DNA of 64,000 bases from Agrobacterium rosae. Its GTDB lineage: Bacteria > Pseudomonadota > Alphaproteobacteria > Rhizobiales > Rhizobiaceae. The notes under the pieces are model-generated. The model was not told the DNA's origin, made no database searches, and was given only the letters and a program-made list of their open reading frames with translations. Shown piece by piece: positions 19,824 to 29,503 of this stretch (the first letter of the stretch is position 1; the number at the start of each line of letters is the position of its first letter). The position numbers and the translations under genes are program-made. Location: NCBI RefSeq assembly GCF_002915175.1, contig NZ_NXEJ01000009.1, positions 1 through 64,000 of the forward strand, in the 5' to 3' direction.

Positions 19824-20549
19824 ATGCAGACAATTGCGCTTGTGGATGATGACCGGAATATTTTGACGTCGGTCTCGATCGCGCTTGAAGCAGAAGGTTA
19901 CAAGGTCGAAACATATACTGATGGCGCCTCTGCCCTCGATGGGCTGGTTGCACGTCCACCTCAATTGGCGATTTTCGATATTAAGATGCCGCGTATGGAT
20001 GGCATGGAGCTGCTGCGCCGCCTGCGCCAGAAGTCCGACCTGCCGGTTATTTTCCTCACCTCGAAAGACGAGGAAATCGATGAGCTGTTCGGCCTGAAAA
20101 TGGGTGCCGACGACTTCATCACCAAACCTTTCTCGCAGCGTCTTCTGGTCGAGCGCGTCAAGGCGATCCTGCGTCGCGCCAGCAGCCGTGATGCGGCGGT
20201 GCCGGGTGCGAGCCCGCTGAAGCCGACAGCAGACCAACAGGCGCGCACTCTGGAGCGTGGCCAGCTTGCCATGGACCAGGAACGCCACACCTGCACGTGG
20301 AAGGGCGAGCCCGTTACCTTGACCGTGACCGAATTCCTCATCCTGCACTCGCTGGCGCAGCGCCCCGGCGTCGTCAAAAGCCGTGATGCACTGATGGACG
20401 CGGCCTATGACGAGCAGGTCTATGTTGATGACCGGACCATCGATAGCCACATCAAGCGCCTGCGCAAGAAGTTCAAACTGGTCGATAACGACTTCGACAT
20501 GATTGAAACACTCTACGGTGTGGGATATCGGTTCCGCGAAGCAGCCTGA
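19824..20549 (+). CDS. chvI: Two-component response regulator ChvI
   Basis: OmpR-family regulator of 241 aa. The receiver has VDDD at residues 7-10, phospho-acceptor Asp52 ([12 protein letters not shown]), the conserved Thr in FLTSKD and Lys in FITKPFS. The C-terminal winged helix ends [17 protein letters not shown]...[16 protein letters not shown] at 19824 gives the known [15 protein letters not shown] start with GGAG 9 nt upstream. ChvI acts with ChvG and, in related species, the repressor ExoR to control acid response, succinoglycan, motility and virulence. Confidence 0.97.
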   Translation: MQTIALVDDDRNILTSVSIALEAEGYKVETYTDGASALDGLVARPPQLAIFDIKMPRMDGMELLRRLRQKSDLPVIFLTSKDEEIDELFGLKMGADDFITKPFSQRLLVERVKAILRRASSRDAAVPGASPLKPTADQQARTLERGQLAMDQERHTCTWKGEPVTLTVTEFLILHSLAQRPGVVKSRDALMDAAYDEQVYVDDRTIDSHIKRLRKKFKLVDNDFDMIETLYGVGYRFREAA

Positions 20550-20602
20550 GACAGGGCCGAGACACGGATAACGCCGCGCAAAAGCGGCGCTGAGGAAAGA
20601 CG

Positions 20603-22393
20603 TTGCTGAACAAGACGCAAGGAAGCGTATCGGATTATACCGATGCCGACGACCGTGAAAGCGGTCGGCGGCATCGTATTCATCCGTTGACGATTGTCCG
20701 GCGTATTTTCGGCAATGCAGTGTTTTCCAGCCTCACCCGGCGTATCCTGTTCTTCAACGTCGCGGCGACCGTGGTTCTCGTTGGCGGCATTCTCTATCTC
20801 AACCAGTTTCGTGAAGGCCTGATCGATGCGCGTGTCGAAAGCCTTCTGACACAGGGCGAAATTATCGCAGGCGCGATTTCGGCCTCTGCATCTGTCGACA
20901 CCAATTCCATCACCATCAATCCGGAAAAGCTGCTGGAATTGCAGGCGGGCCAGAGCATCACGCCTGTGCCCAACGATGAAGACCTGAGCTTTCCGATCAA
21001 TCCCGAGCGTGTAGCGCCCGTGCTGCGGCGGTTGATTTCACCAACCCGCACCCGTGCTCGCTTGTTCGATGCAGATGCCAACCTGCTGCTGGATTCGCGC
21101 CATCTTTATTCGCGTGGCCAGGTTTTGCGCTATGATCTGCCGCCTGTCGTGCAGGAAACGCAGACATGGAGCGAGTGGTTCGCCAGTGTCTTCAATCGCA
21201 TGCTCCAACCCAGTAGCTTGCCGCTCTACAAAGAAACGCCCGGCGGTGATGGCTCAATCTACCCGGAAGTGATGAATGCCCTGACCGGTGTTCGCGGTGC
21301 CGTGGTGCGCGTCACTGAAAAAGGCGAACTGATCGTTTCCGTTGCCGTTCCTGTGCAGCGCTTCCGTGCGGTGTTAGGCGTGTTGCTTCTGTCCACCCAG
21401 GCGGGTGATATCGACAAGATCGTGCATGCCGAGCGTCTGGCCATTATGCGCGTCTTCGGCATTGCCACACTCGTCAATATCGTTCTGTCGCTGCTCCTAT
21501 CCTCTACCATAGCGACACCGCTGAGACGTTTGTCGGCTGCAGCCATCCGCGTGCGGCGCGGGGCCAAAGCGCGTGAGGAAATCCCCGATTTCTCGGCACG
21601 TCAGGATGAAATTGGCAACCTTTCCATCGCTCTTCGCGAGATGACCAATGCGCTCTATGACCGTATCGACGCGATCGAAAGCTTTGCTGCCGACGTTAGC
21701 CACGAGCTTAAAAACCCGCTGACATCCCTGCGCAGCGCCGTCGAAACCCTGCCACGCGCCAAGACCGAAGAGTCCAAGCAGCGGCTAACCGAGATCATCT
21801 TTCATGATGTCCGTCGTCTCGACCGTCTGATCAGCGATATCTCGGATGCATCACGCCTTGATGCGGAACTTGCCCGTGCGGACGCTTCGCCGGTGGATCT
21901 TGAAGTTCTCCTCGGTAATCTGGTCGAAATATCCCGTCAGATCAGCGCCAAGAAAAAGAAGGTCACGATCGATTTCGCTGTCGACCACAAGCCGGGTACC
22001 AAAGTCAGCTATATCGTCAACGGCCATGATCTTCGTATCGGCCAGATCGTCACCAACCTCATCGAGAACGCCCGCTCTTTTGTCGACAGTGATAATGGGC
22101 GGATTTTTGTGCATCTGTTGCGTCAGAAAGACCGCTGCATCGTCCGCGTGGAAGACAATGGTCCAGGTATCCAGGCCGAAGATATCGATCGTATTTTCGA
22201 ACGCTTCTATACCGACCGACCTTCCGCGGAAGGCTTCGGCCAGAACTCCGGCCTTGGTCTATCCATCAGCCGACAGATTGCAGAAGCCCATAACGGTACT
22301 TTGAAGGCAGAAAACATTATCGACAAATATGGCGTCATCTGCGGCGCACGTTTCAGTCTGTCGCTTCCACTTGCGCAAGCCAATGAGCGCTGA
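20603..22393 (+). CDS. chvG: Sensor histidine kinase ChvG (ExoS)
   Basis: Membrane kinase of 596 aa. The first membrane segment is at about residues 47-69 (FFNVAATVVLVGGILYL), followed by a long periplasmic sensor of about 210 residues, a second segment at about 282-302, and a HAMP linker. The H-box SHELKNPLTSL has phospho-acceptor His367; N-box NLIENARSF and G-box GLGLSISRQIA follow. The start appears to be TTG at 20603 with AGGAAAG closely upstream, and a small GC stem-loop (about 20573-20588) lies just before it. hprK overlaps its end by 11 nt. The periplasmic part is where ExoR binds in Sinorhizobium. Confidence 0.96.
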   Translation: MLNKTQGSVSDYTDADDRESGRRHRIHPLTIVRRIFGNAVFSSLTRRILFFNVAATVVLVGGILYLNQFREGLIDARVESLLTQGEIIAGAISASASVDTNSITINPEKLLELQAGQSITPVPNDEDLSFPINPERVAPVLRRLISPTRTRARLFDADANLLLDSRHLYSRGQVLRYDLPPVVQETQTWSEWFASVFNRMLQPSSLPLYKETPGGDGSIYPEVMNALTGVRGAVVRVTEKGELIVSVAVPVQRFRAVLGVLLLSTQAGDIDKIVHAERLAIMRVFGIATLVNIVLSLLLSSTIATPLRRLSAAAIRVRRGAKAREEIPDFSARQDEIGNLSIALREMTNALYDRIDAIESFAADVSHELKNPLTSLRSAVETLPRAKTEESKQRLTEIIFHDVRRLDRLISDISDASRLDAELARADASPVDLEVLLGNLVEISRQISAKKKKVTIDFAVDHKPGTKVSYIVNGHDLRIGQIVTNLIENARSFVDSDNGRIFVHLLRQKDRCIVRVEDNGPGIQAEDIDRIFERFYTDRPSAEGFGQNSGLGLSISRQIAEAHNGTLKAENIIDKYGVICGARFSLSLPLAQANER

Positions 22394-22847
22394 TCGAACC
22401 AATATTCATGCCAGTGCCATCCTTGTCGGGCAGACCGGCCTTTTGTTTGTGGGCCCGTCCGGCAGCGGGAAAAGTGAGCTTGCTTTCAGTTTTCTAACGG
22501 AGGCTCAGCGTTGCGGCCTATCGGTGGCGCTTATTGCGGACGACCAGGTCTTCATCACGCTTCGAAATGGCATCGTGATTGCAGAACGACCCGAGCCGAT
22601 CAAGGGACTTTTGGAACTGCGCGGCAGTGGCATCATCTCCATTGATAGCGTCGCAGAAGCGCCCATGCATTACGCGATTACATCCGTCCCGCACCCGGAG
22701 AGCCCTCGCCTGCCGCCTGAAAATGAGACGATGGAGTTGATCGGCGGTGCCCGTCTGCCCTTGCTGCGCATTCCGCGTGACAGCATCATGCCCTATGGAA
22801 AATTTGCTGCACTTGCTCAGAATCTTTTCATAACCAAGGGAATGTGA
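22383..22847 (+). CDS. hprK: Short HPr kinase/phosphorylase
   Basis: C-terminal-domain-only HprK of 154 aa, about half the length of the Firmicutes enzyme, which has an extra N-terminal domain. Walker A GPSGSGKS is at residues 24-31; ADDQVF, the ELRGSGI signature and IPRDSI follow. It is expected to phosphorylate the regulatory Ser of HPr. The start ATG overlaps chvG by 11 nt, so its production is tied to the envelope sensor. This short type is normal in Alphaproteobacteria. Confidence 0.93.
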   Translation: MSADRTNIHASAILVGQTGLLFVGPSGSGKSELAFSFLTEAQRCGLSVALIADDQVFITLRNGIVIAERPEPIKGLLELRGSGIISIDSVAEAPMHYAITSVPHPESPRLPPENETMELIGGARLPLLRIPRDSIMPYGKFAALAQNLFITKGM

Positions 22848-22972
22848 ACGGAAAACCGGCAATTTGGGGCTTGCGCTTCGTATTTTCCTCATCAAGATGT
22901 GCCCCCACCGATAGACATGATTGCGGCATTGCGATAGTCGGCAATCAAGGTGCGTGCGAAAGGGAGCATTTC

Positions 22973-23374
22973 ATGATCGGACTAGTGCTTGTCACCCATG
23001 GCAAGCTGGCTGAGGAATTCCGGCACGCGGTAGAGCATGTGGTCGGTCCTCAGAAATTGATCGAGACGGTTTGTATCGGTCCCGAGGATGACATGGATCA
23101 GCGCCGGCAGGATATTCTCGATGCCGTCGAGCGCGCCAATGACGGTAACGGCGTCATTATTCTGACCGACATGTTTGGCGGCACACCCTCCAATCTTGCC
23201 ATTTCCGTCATGCACAACGGCAATGTCGAGGTCATCGCAGGCGTCAATCTGCCCATGCTCATCAAACTTGCGGGCATTCGCACCGAAGATAACATGGAGA
23301 AGGCCTTGCAGGAGGCCTCGGATGCTGGCAGAAAATACATCAATGTCGCCAGCCGCGTTCTCAGCGGCAAATAA
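22973..23374 (+). CDS. PTS EIIA component, mannose family (EIIA-Man-like)
   Basis: Cytoplasmic phosphocarrier of 133 aa with the mannose-type EIIA fold. The phospho-acceptor is His9 in LVLVTHGKLAEEF; LTDMFGGTPSNLA is the other signature. No EIIB, EIIC or EIID gene is nearby, so a transport role is unlikely and a regulatory role is inferred. The start at 22973 is preceded by AAAGGGAG. It lies between hprK and the HPr gene. The gene symbol manX or EIIA-Ntr-like naming varies between annotations. Confidence 0.9.
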   Translation: MIGLVLVTHGKLAEEFRHAVEHVVGPQKLIETVCIGPEDDMDQRRQDILDAVERANDGNGVIILTDMFGGTPSNLAISVMHNGNVEVIAGVNLPMLIKLAGIRTEDNMEKALQEASDAGRKYINVASRVLSGK

Positions 23375-23388
23375 AGAAGTTCATTTGA

Positions 23389-23664
23389 ATGTCGCCTCTT
23401 TCGCGGGAATTGCTGATCGTCAACAAGCGCGGCCTTCACGCCCGCGCATCTGCGAAGTTCGTTCAGATGGTTGATGGCTTCGATGCGGAAATCACAGTCT
23501 CTAAAGATGGCATGACCGTTGGCGGCACCTCGATCATGGGCCTGATGATGCTTGCTGCGAGCCCCGGCTGTACGGTTGTTGTCGAAGCTAGTGGCAATCA
23601 GGCCGCGGAGGCCTTGGCAGCGCTCGAGACGCTGGTTGCAGACCGTTTCGGCGAAGAGGTTTGA
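23389..23664 (+). CDS. ptsH: HPr phosphocarrier protein
   Basis: HPr/NPr-type carrier of 91 aa. His17 (KRGLHARAS) accepts phosphate from Enzyme I; Ser48 (GGTSIMGLMML) is the HprK target. It starts 14 nt after the EIIA stop, in one unit with hprK. With EIIA it forms a regulatory PTS branch; Enzyme I (PtsP) is not in the window. Confidence 0.93.
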   Translation: MSPLSRELLIVNKRGLHARASAKFVQMVDGFDAEITVSKDGMTVGGTSIMGLMMLAASPGCTVVVEASGNQAAEALAALETLVADRFGEEV

Positions 23665-23681
23665 TAACCAAGTCATATAAA

Positions 23682-23703
23682 GACATAAAGACTTCTTTAT
23701 ATC
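23682..23703. promoter_or_regulatory. Palindromic operator candidate upstream of ahcY (SahR-like)
   Basis: A 22-bp imperfect palindrome with half-sites GACATAAAGA and TTCTTTATATC-type complement: 9 of 11 base pairs match, the mismatches being the third position and the centre. It lies about 92 bp before the ahcY start. ArsR-family SahR/SamR regulators of the methionine cycle bind AT-rich sites of this general form in Proteobacteria; assignment to SahR is an inference. Confidence 0.45.
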
Positions 23704-23794
23704 ATTATTGCCAGATTGATCTCAGCCTGATAAACCGCAGCCATCATTCGGGCAGCGGTTCGTCCTCTGCCTCCTTTTGAGCAGGAGACATTTT

Positions 23795-25195
23795 ATGAGC
23801 GCTGAAAAAGACTACGTCGTCGCCGATATCAACCTTGCCGCCTATGGCCGCAAGGAACTCGACATCGCTGAAACCGAAATGCCAGGCCTGATGTCCTGCC
23901 GCGAAGAGTTTGGGCAGACCAAGCCTTTGAAGGGCGCACGGATTTCCGGCTCTCTGCACATGACCATTCAGACAGCCGTTCTCATCGAGACGCTGAAGGA
24001 ACTGGGCGCTGACATTCGCTGGGCATCGTGCAACATATTCTCCACCCAGGACCATGCGGCAGCGGCCATTGCCGAAACCGGCATTCCGGTTTTCGCGGTC
24101 AAGGGTGAAAGCCTCACAGAATATTGGGAATATACCGACAAGATTTTCCAGTGGACCGATGGTGGCTTCTCCAACATGATCCTGGACGATGGCGGCGATG
24201 CCACCATGTACATTCTGCTCGGCGCACGCGCTGAAGCTGGCGAGGACGTCCTGTCCAACCCGACATCGGAAGAAGAAGAAATTCTCATCGCCCAGATCAA
24301 GAAGCGTCTTGCCGCTTCCCCGGGCTGGTTCACCAAGCAGCGCGATGCCATCAAGGGTGTGACTGAGGAAACAACGACGGGCGTTCATCGCCTCTACGAC
24401 CTCAGCAAAAAGGGCCTGCTGCCTTTCCCTGCCATCAACGTCAATGACAGCGTCACCAAGTCGAAGTTCGACAACAAGTATGGCTGCAAGGAATCGCTGG
24501 TCGACGGCATCCGCCGCGCAACCGACGTCATGATGGCTGGCAAGGTTGCTGTTGTCTGCGGTTACGGCGATGTCGGCAAGGGTTCTGCCGCTTCGCTTCA
24601 GGGCGCTGGCGCTCGCGTCAAGGTCACGGAAATCGACCCGATCTGCGCGCTTCAGGCTGCTATGGACGGTTTTGAAGTCGTACGTCTGGAAGACGTCGTC
24701 GCCTCGGCTGACATCTTCATCACCACCACCGGCAACAAGGACGTCATCCGCATCGAGCATATGCGCGAGATGAAGGACATGGCGATCGTCGGCAACATCG
24801 GCCACTTCGACAACGAAATTCAGGTTGCTGCTCTCAAGAACCTGAAGTGGACCAACGTCAAGCCGCAGGTCGATCTCATCGAGTTCGCCAAGGGTAACCG
24901 CATGATCCTCCTTTCGGAAGGCCGTTTGCTCAACCTCGGCAACGCCACGGGCCACCCATCCTTCGTCATGTCGGCGTCCTTTACCAACCAGGTTCTGGGC
25001 CAGATCGAGCTCTTCACGAAACAGGGCGAGTACAAGAACGACGTCTACGTGCTGCCAAAGCACCTGGATGAGAAGGTCGCGCGTCTGCATCTTGAGAAGC
25101 TGGGCGTGAAGCTGACAGAACTTTCTGATCTTCAGGCAGATTATATTGGCGTGTCCAAGACGGGTCCATTTAAGGCTGAACACTACAGATATTGA
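23795..25195 (+). CDS. ahcY: Adenosylhomocysteinase
   Basis: Hydrolyses S-adenosylhomocysteine to adenosine and homocysteine, keeping SAM-dependent methylation running. The product is 466 aa. The NAD-binding loop [13 protein letters not shown] is present, and [21 protein letters not shown] and the C-terminal [12 protein letters not shown] are canonical; the ending Lys-x6-Tyr contacts NAD of the neighbouring subunit. It contains the insertion typical of bacterial forms (about residues 145-185). ATG 23795 has GCAGGAGA at good spacing; an upstream ATG in frame at 23777 is rejected. A strong terminator follows. Confidence 0.98.
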   Translation: MSAEKDYVVADINLAAYGRKELDIAETEMPGLMSCREEFGQTKPLKGARISGSLHMTIQTAVLIETLKELGADIRWASCNIFSTQDHAAAAIAETGIPVFAVKGESLTEYWEYTDKIFQWTDGGFSNMILDDGGDATMYILLGARAEAGEDVLSNPTSEEEEILIAQIKKRLAASPGWFTKQRDAIKGVTEETTTGVHRLYDLSKKGLLPFPAINVNDSVTKSKFDNKYGCKESLVDGIRRATDVMMAGKVAVVCGYGDVGKGSAASLQGAGARVKVTEIDPICALQAAMDGFEVVRLEDVVASADIFITTTGNKDVIRIEHMREMKDMAIVGNIGHFDNEIQVAALKNLKWTNVKPQVDLIEFAKGNRMILLSEGRLLNLGNATGHPSFVMSASFTNQVLGQIELFTKQGEYKNDVYVLPKHLDEKVARLHLEKLGVKLTELSDLQADYIGVSKTGPFKAEHYRY

Positions 25196-25233
25196 TTTTA
25201 TGGTTAATATCCACAATTAACGCACTAGATATG

Positions 25234-25270
25234 GATATGGCGGGCTTGACAAAGCCCGCCATATCTTTTT
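25234..25270 (+). terminator. Terminator of ahcY
   Basis: A perfect 14-bp stem, GATATGGCGGGCTT with AAGCCCGCCATATC, a GACA loop and five T follow the ahcY stop by 38 bp. Confidence 0.93.
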
Positions 25271-25397
25271 GCGCCCTCCCTTCACGGGGGTTTCCGAAGG
25301 CGGTATTGTCTCAAGACTTGATTCGTGCGCGGGCATAGCGCGCGGAAATGGGATGTCTTGTCGAGAATGCGGCACATAGGACGGAGACAGACCGGGG

Positions 25398-27983
25398 ATG
25401 ACGGTAGACGATTCACGCGCGCAAAAGCGGGCGAAAAAAAACGATGAGCCGGGCAGTCTTGATGCCTCGGTATCTAAACGCTTGGCTACTTCGCTTATGG
25501 GAACCGTGAGCGCTCTGCGCGACAAGGCGAAGACACTTTCAGTCCTGATGGCGGGAACTGTCTTGAGCGGCTTTGCGGCTGTCGCCCATGCACAGCAAAA
25601 CACGGTTTTGCAGACTGGAGAACGCCTGTTCTCGTCTTCAGAAACCATAACCTATTCCCTGTTTATCGGTGTTGTTTCGGCTACGCTGTTTTCCATCGTC
25701 TGGCTTGTTCGCCAGCGTGGAAATATCGAGGCCGAAACCAGCGAATACCGAACGGCTTTGTCCGAAGCCAATGCCAAGATTTCAAAATACGAAGCGCTGA
25801 TTGCGGACAAATCCCGCCGTATCGTCATCTGGGAAAGCTCCAGTCAGCGTGCAGAATTTATCGGACAGCTGCCGCCTGAAACTGGCGTTCCGCAGGCTGA
25901 CCACGATTTTCTGGCTTTCGGTCGCTGGCTTCGCCCCGCATCCGCAGCTCCGCTTGAAAAAGCCATCGAGAAATTGCGCAGCCATGCACAGAGTTTCGAT
26001 CTGACCGTCGAAACGCAGCGCGGCGAGGTGATCGAGGTTCAAGGTCGCGTATCTGGCGGCAAGGCCTTTGCCCGTTTCGTTGCTCTCAACAATCTGCGCG
26101 CCGAACTTGCCAATCTGAAAGTCGAGCGTGAGCGGCTGGTATCGTCGATCTCGACATTCCAGGATCTGCTCGACAGCATCGAGCAGCCCGTCTGGCGACG
26201 CAATTCCGACGGCGCGCTGACATGGGTGAACCATGCCTATGCGCAGGGCGTGGACGCCCGCAATCCGCAAGAGGCCGTGACCGAACAGCGCGAATTGCTG
26301 AATACGGTGACGCGCCAGAAAATCCGCGCAAGCGCCACACCTGAATCGCCCTATCATGACCGCATCTCAACGGTGGTTTCCGGCAACCGAACGTTTTTCG
26401 ACGTGGTCGATATCAAGACGCCGGGCGGTTCCGCAGGCATCGCCATCGACACGACGGAAACCGAAACCGTGCGTGAAGAACTGAAGCGCACGCTGAAAAG
26501 CCATGCCGAGACATTGGATCATCTGGCAACACCGGTTGCGATCTTCGATGGTCGGCAGCGTCTGCAATTCTACAATCAGGCTTTTGTCAGCCTTTGGGGC
26601 CTCGATCTCGTTCTGCTGGAATCCAAACCCGATAATTCCGAGCTTCTGGACCGCCTGCGCTCCGATGGCAAACTGCCGGAACAGTTGAACTGGAAGAGCT
26701 GGAAAGAGACGGCTCTTGCCGTCTACCGGTCCCTCGATACGAAAACCGACCTCTGGCACTTGCCGAACGGACAGACGCTGCGCGTCATCGCCACAGCACA
26801 TCCGCAGGGCGGCGCAACCTGGGTGTTTGAAAACCTGACCGAGCAGGTCGACCTGCAAATGCGCTATAACACGCTGGTCAAGGTTCAGGGCGAAACCATC
26901 GACCATCTTTCCGAAGGTGTGGCCGTGTTCGGGGCGGACGGACGCATCCGCCTGTCGAACCCCGCCTTCCGCGCGCTCTGGGCCATCACTGGCGAAGAAG
27001 CCGAGGCTGGCAAGCATATTCGCTCTATCGAAGAAGCCTGCTCACAATCCTATGAGAAGGCGGATGGCTGGCGCGCCTTCAGCCAGTTCATCACCAGTTT
27101 CGATGATGAACGCCTGTCCAAACAGGGCACGCTCGAACTTCTGTCCGGTCTGGTGCTGGATTACGCCATTATTCCGTTGCCGGACTCGCAGACCATGCTG
27201 ACCTTCGTCAATATGACGGACAGCGTACGGGCCGAGCGGGCGCTGAAGGAAAAGAATGAAGCGCTACGCAAGGCGGATGAGTTGAAGAACGATTTCGTTC
27301 AGCACGTATCCTATGAACTGCGCTCCCCCTTGACCAACATCATTGGCTTTACCGACCTTCTGAAAACGCCTGGCATCGGCGAACTCAGCGATCGTCAGGC
27401 GGAATATCTCGATCATATCTCTACGTCTTCGTCGGTGCTGCTGACGATCGTCAACGACATTCTTGATCTGGCGACGGTTGATGCAGGCATCATGCACCTC
27501 AACTACACCGAAAATGATCTGAATGAGCTTCTCGCCGATGTTTCGGTGCAGATAACCGATCGTTTACAGGAAAGCGGTGTTTTGCTGGAGATCGTCGCAC
27601 CCGCACATTTGGGCGCAATCGTTGCCGACCATCAGCGTCTGAAGCAAATCCTGATCAAGCTTTTGACCAATGCCGCCAACTTCGCGCCAGAAGGTTCGGC
27701 GATTACCCTCACGTGCCAGCGCAGCGAGGGCGACTTCGTCTTCTCCGTGGCAGATCAGGGTCCGGGCATTCCGGAAGATATGTTGAAAACCGTGTTTGAT
27801 CGCTTTTCGACACGCGGCAATGGCGGCCGCCGCACCGGGGCGGGCCTTGGCCTATCCATCGTGGAAAGCTTCGTCAGTCTTCACAGTGGCAATGTCACCA
27901 TCGACAGCCGTCCGGGTGAAGGCACGGTCGTCAGCTGCCGCATACCATCCGGTTCCCATCCGCATTCCATCGCCGCCGAATGA
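25398..27983 (+). CDS. divL: DivL-type cell-cycle pseudokinase (PAS-HATPase, Tyr in H-box)
   Basis: Membrane-anchored PAS sensor of 861 aa. Hydrophobic segments lie at about residues 48-66 and 84-104, then PAS-like regions between about 260 and 600, a dimerisation helix and an ATPase domain (NAANFAPEGS, DQGPGIPED, GAGLGLSIV). The H-box reads SYELRSPLTNI: the usual phospho-acceptor His is Tyr639. This substitution is the hallmark of Caulobacter DivL, an atypical kinase that signals from DivK to the CckA-CtrA pathway. It therefore probably works as an allosteric partner rather than a phosphodonor. tsaE overlaps its end by 4 nt. Confidence 0.92.
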   Translation: MTVDDSRAQKRAKKNDEPGSLDASVSKRLATSLMGTVSALRDKAKTLSVLMAGTVLSGFAAVAHAQQNTVLQTGERLFSSSETITYSLFIGVVSATLFSIVWLVRQRGNIEAETSEYRTALSEANAKISKYEALIADKSRRIVIWESSSQRAEFIGQLPPETGVPQADHDFLAFGRWLRPASAAPLEKAIEKLRSHAQSFDLTVETQRGEVIEVQGRVSGGKAFARFVALNNLRAELANLKVERERLVSSISTFQDLLDSIEQPVWRRNSDGALTWVNHAYAQGVDARNPQEAVTEQRELLNTVTRQKIRASATPESPYHDRISTVVSGNRTFFDVVDIKTPGGSAGIAIDTTETETVREELKRTLKSHAETLDHLATPVAIFDGRQRLQFYNQAFVSLWGLDLVLLESKPDNSELLDRLRSDGKLPEQLNWKSWKETALAVYRSLDTKTDLWHLPNGQTLRVIATAHPQGGATWVFENLTEQVDLQMRYNTLVKVQGETIDHLSEGVAVFGADGRIRLSNPAFRALWAITGEEAEAGKHIRSIEEACSQSYEKADGWRAFSQFITSFDDERLSKQGTLELLSGLVLDYAIIPLPDSQTMLTFVNMTDSVRAERALKEKNEALRKADELKNDFVQHVSYELRSPLTNIIGFTDLLKTPGIGELSDRQAEYLDHISTSSSVLLTIVNDILDLATVDAGIMHLNYTENDLNELLADVSVQITDRLQESGVLLEIVAPAHLGAIVADHQRLKQILIKLLTNAANFAPEGSAITLTCQRSEGDFVFSVADQGPGIPEDMLKTVFDRFSTRGNGGRRTGAGLGLSIVESFVSLHSGNVTIDSRPGEGTVVSCRIPSGSHPHSIAAE

Positions 27984-29488
27984 ACGGGACGATTTCGCCT
28001 ATTTCTATTTTCCTCGCCGACGAAGCCGAGACGATCCGGCTGGGCGAGGAACTGGCACTGACTGTGAAACCCGGCGATTGCATCACCCTTGTCGGCGATC
28101 TCGGCGCGGGCAAATCGACGCTGGCGCGCGCGCTCATCCGGTCAGTCGCCGGTGACCCGTATCTCGAAGTTCCCAGCCCGACCTTCACCATCGTCCAATC
28201 CTACGATCTGCGCTTTCCCGTCGCGCATCTCGATCTCTATCGTCTGTCCAGCGTCTCCGAACTCGATGAGCTCGGCATTGACGAGATGCTGTCTGACGGC
28301 GTTTGCCTGATCGAATGGCCGGAGATGGCAGCCAGTGAGCTTCCGAGAGACAGCACCATTACGTTGCGGCTTACCCACCGCGACGAAGGACGCTTGGCGA
28401 CAATCGATGTGCCACCAAGGCAGAGAGAACGGCTGGAGCGCGTGCTTGCCATTCGCAAATTTCTTGAAAGCAACGGTAAAGGAAATGCCTCCCGCCAATA
28501 TTTCAGCGGCGATGCAGCTTACCGCACCTACGAACTGATAAGCGACGCCGACGGCCAGTGCCTGCTGATGGACTGGCAGCCGCCGCCGAGGGGACCAGTC
28601 ATCCAGGATGGCAAAACCTACGCCGAAATCGTGCATCTCGCCCGCGAGGTCACGCCTTTCATCGCCATCGACCTCTATCTCACCGACAAGGGTTTTTCCG
28701 CACCCGCCATTCTGGCGCAGGATCTGGAACGGGGCATTCTGCTTCTCGAAGATATCGGCCGCGATGGTATTTTGGATGCCGATGGTGCGCCAATTGAAGA
28801 ACGCTATCTGGCAAGCGTCGCCTGCCTTGCCGCCCTTCATGACGCACCTGCCTCAAGCGATATCAGCCTTCCGAATGGCGCGATCTATCAGGTACCGTCA
28901 TTTGATGCGGATGCGATGAAGATCGAGACATCTTTGCTGTTGGACTGGTATCTCCCGCATATCCGTGGTGGAGAGACCAATGACAGTGAAAAGCAAAGCT
29001 TCTTTGCCGTCTGGGACCAGCTGATCGAAAAACTCGATGATGCGGAGACCGGGCTTTTGCTGCGGGATTTCCATTCACCCAACATCATCTGGCAACCCGA
29101 AAAAACCGGCATCCAACGGGTTGGTATTATCGACTTTCAGGATGCCATGATCGGGCCAACGGCCTACGACCTCGCCTCCATCGTTCAGGATGCCCGCGTG
29201 ACAATTTCACCGGATATGCAAGCCCGGCTGATGGAACACTATCTCGATATCCGGTGCAAAAATCCTGCTTTCGATGAAAAAGCCTTTCTGAGAGCCTTTT
29301 CCATCATGGCCGCACAGCGCAATTGCAAGCTGGTGGGCATATGGGTGCGGCTGATGACGCGCGATGGCAAGCCGCATTACATGAAACACATGCCGCGCAC
29401 CTTCTCCTATCTGCGCTCGGCGCTTGAGCATCCCGATCTGGCACCCTTGAACGACTGGTTCAGGAATGCGGGCATCGACATTCACTAA
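27980..29488 (+). CDS. tsaE: Fusion protein: TsaE (t6A ATPase) plus AmgK-like sugar kinase
   Basis: Two-domain protein of 502 aa. Residues 1 to about 150 are TsaE, the ATPase that drives threonylcarbamoylation of tRNA A37; Walker A GDLGAGKST is at 39-47 and SPTFTIV follows. Residues from about 165 on form an aminoglycoside-phosphotransferase-fold kinase with the catalytic loop RDFHSPNIIW (Asp363) and the metal-binding IIDFQDA (Asp385). The kinase resembles AmgK, which phosphorylates MurNAc/GlcNAc in cell-wall recycling, and murU follows at 16 nt. TsaE alone is about 150 aa in most bacteria. The fusion is widespread in Rhizobiales as I recall. Confidence 0.92.
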   Translation: MNGTISPISIFLADEAETIRLGEELALTVKPGDCITLVGDLGAGKSTLARALIRSVAGDPYLEVPSPTFTIVQSYDLRFPVAHLDLYRLSSVSELDELGIDEMLSDGVCLIEWPEMAASELPRDSTITLRLTHRDEGRLATIDVPPRQRERLERVLAIRKFLESNGKGNASRQYFSGDAAYRTYELISDADGQCLLMDWQPPPRGPVIQDGKTYAEIVHLAREVTPFIAIDLYLTDKGFSAPAILAQDLERGILLLEDIGRDGILDADGAPIEERYLASVACLAALHDAPASSDISLPNGAIYQVPSFDADAMKIETSLLLDWYLPHIRGGETNDSEKQSFFAVWDQLIEKLDDAETGLLLRDFHSPNIIWQPEKTGIQRVGIIDFQDAMIGPTAYDLASIVQDARVTISPDMQARLMEHYLDIRCKNPAFDEKAFLRAFSIMAAQRNCKLVGIWVRLMTRDGKPHYMKHMPRTFSYLRSALEHPDLAPLNDWFRNAGIDIH

Positions 29489-29503
29489 CAGCGAAGTTTT
29501 CTC

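Noticed and set aside
23665..23794. SAM/SAH riboswitch in the ahcY leader
   Set aside because: The gap shows a palindrome and a short pairing region but no riboswitch core that I can recognise.
23744..25216. 490-codon open frame antisense to ahcY
   Set aside because: It mirrors ahcY for its full length, has no family resemblance, and long antisense frames are expected opposite GC-rich genes with strong codon bias.
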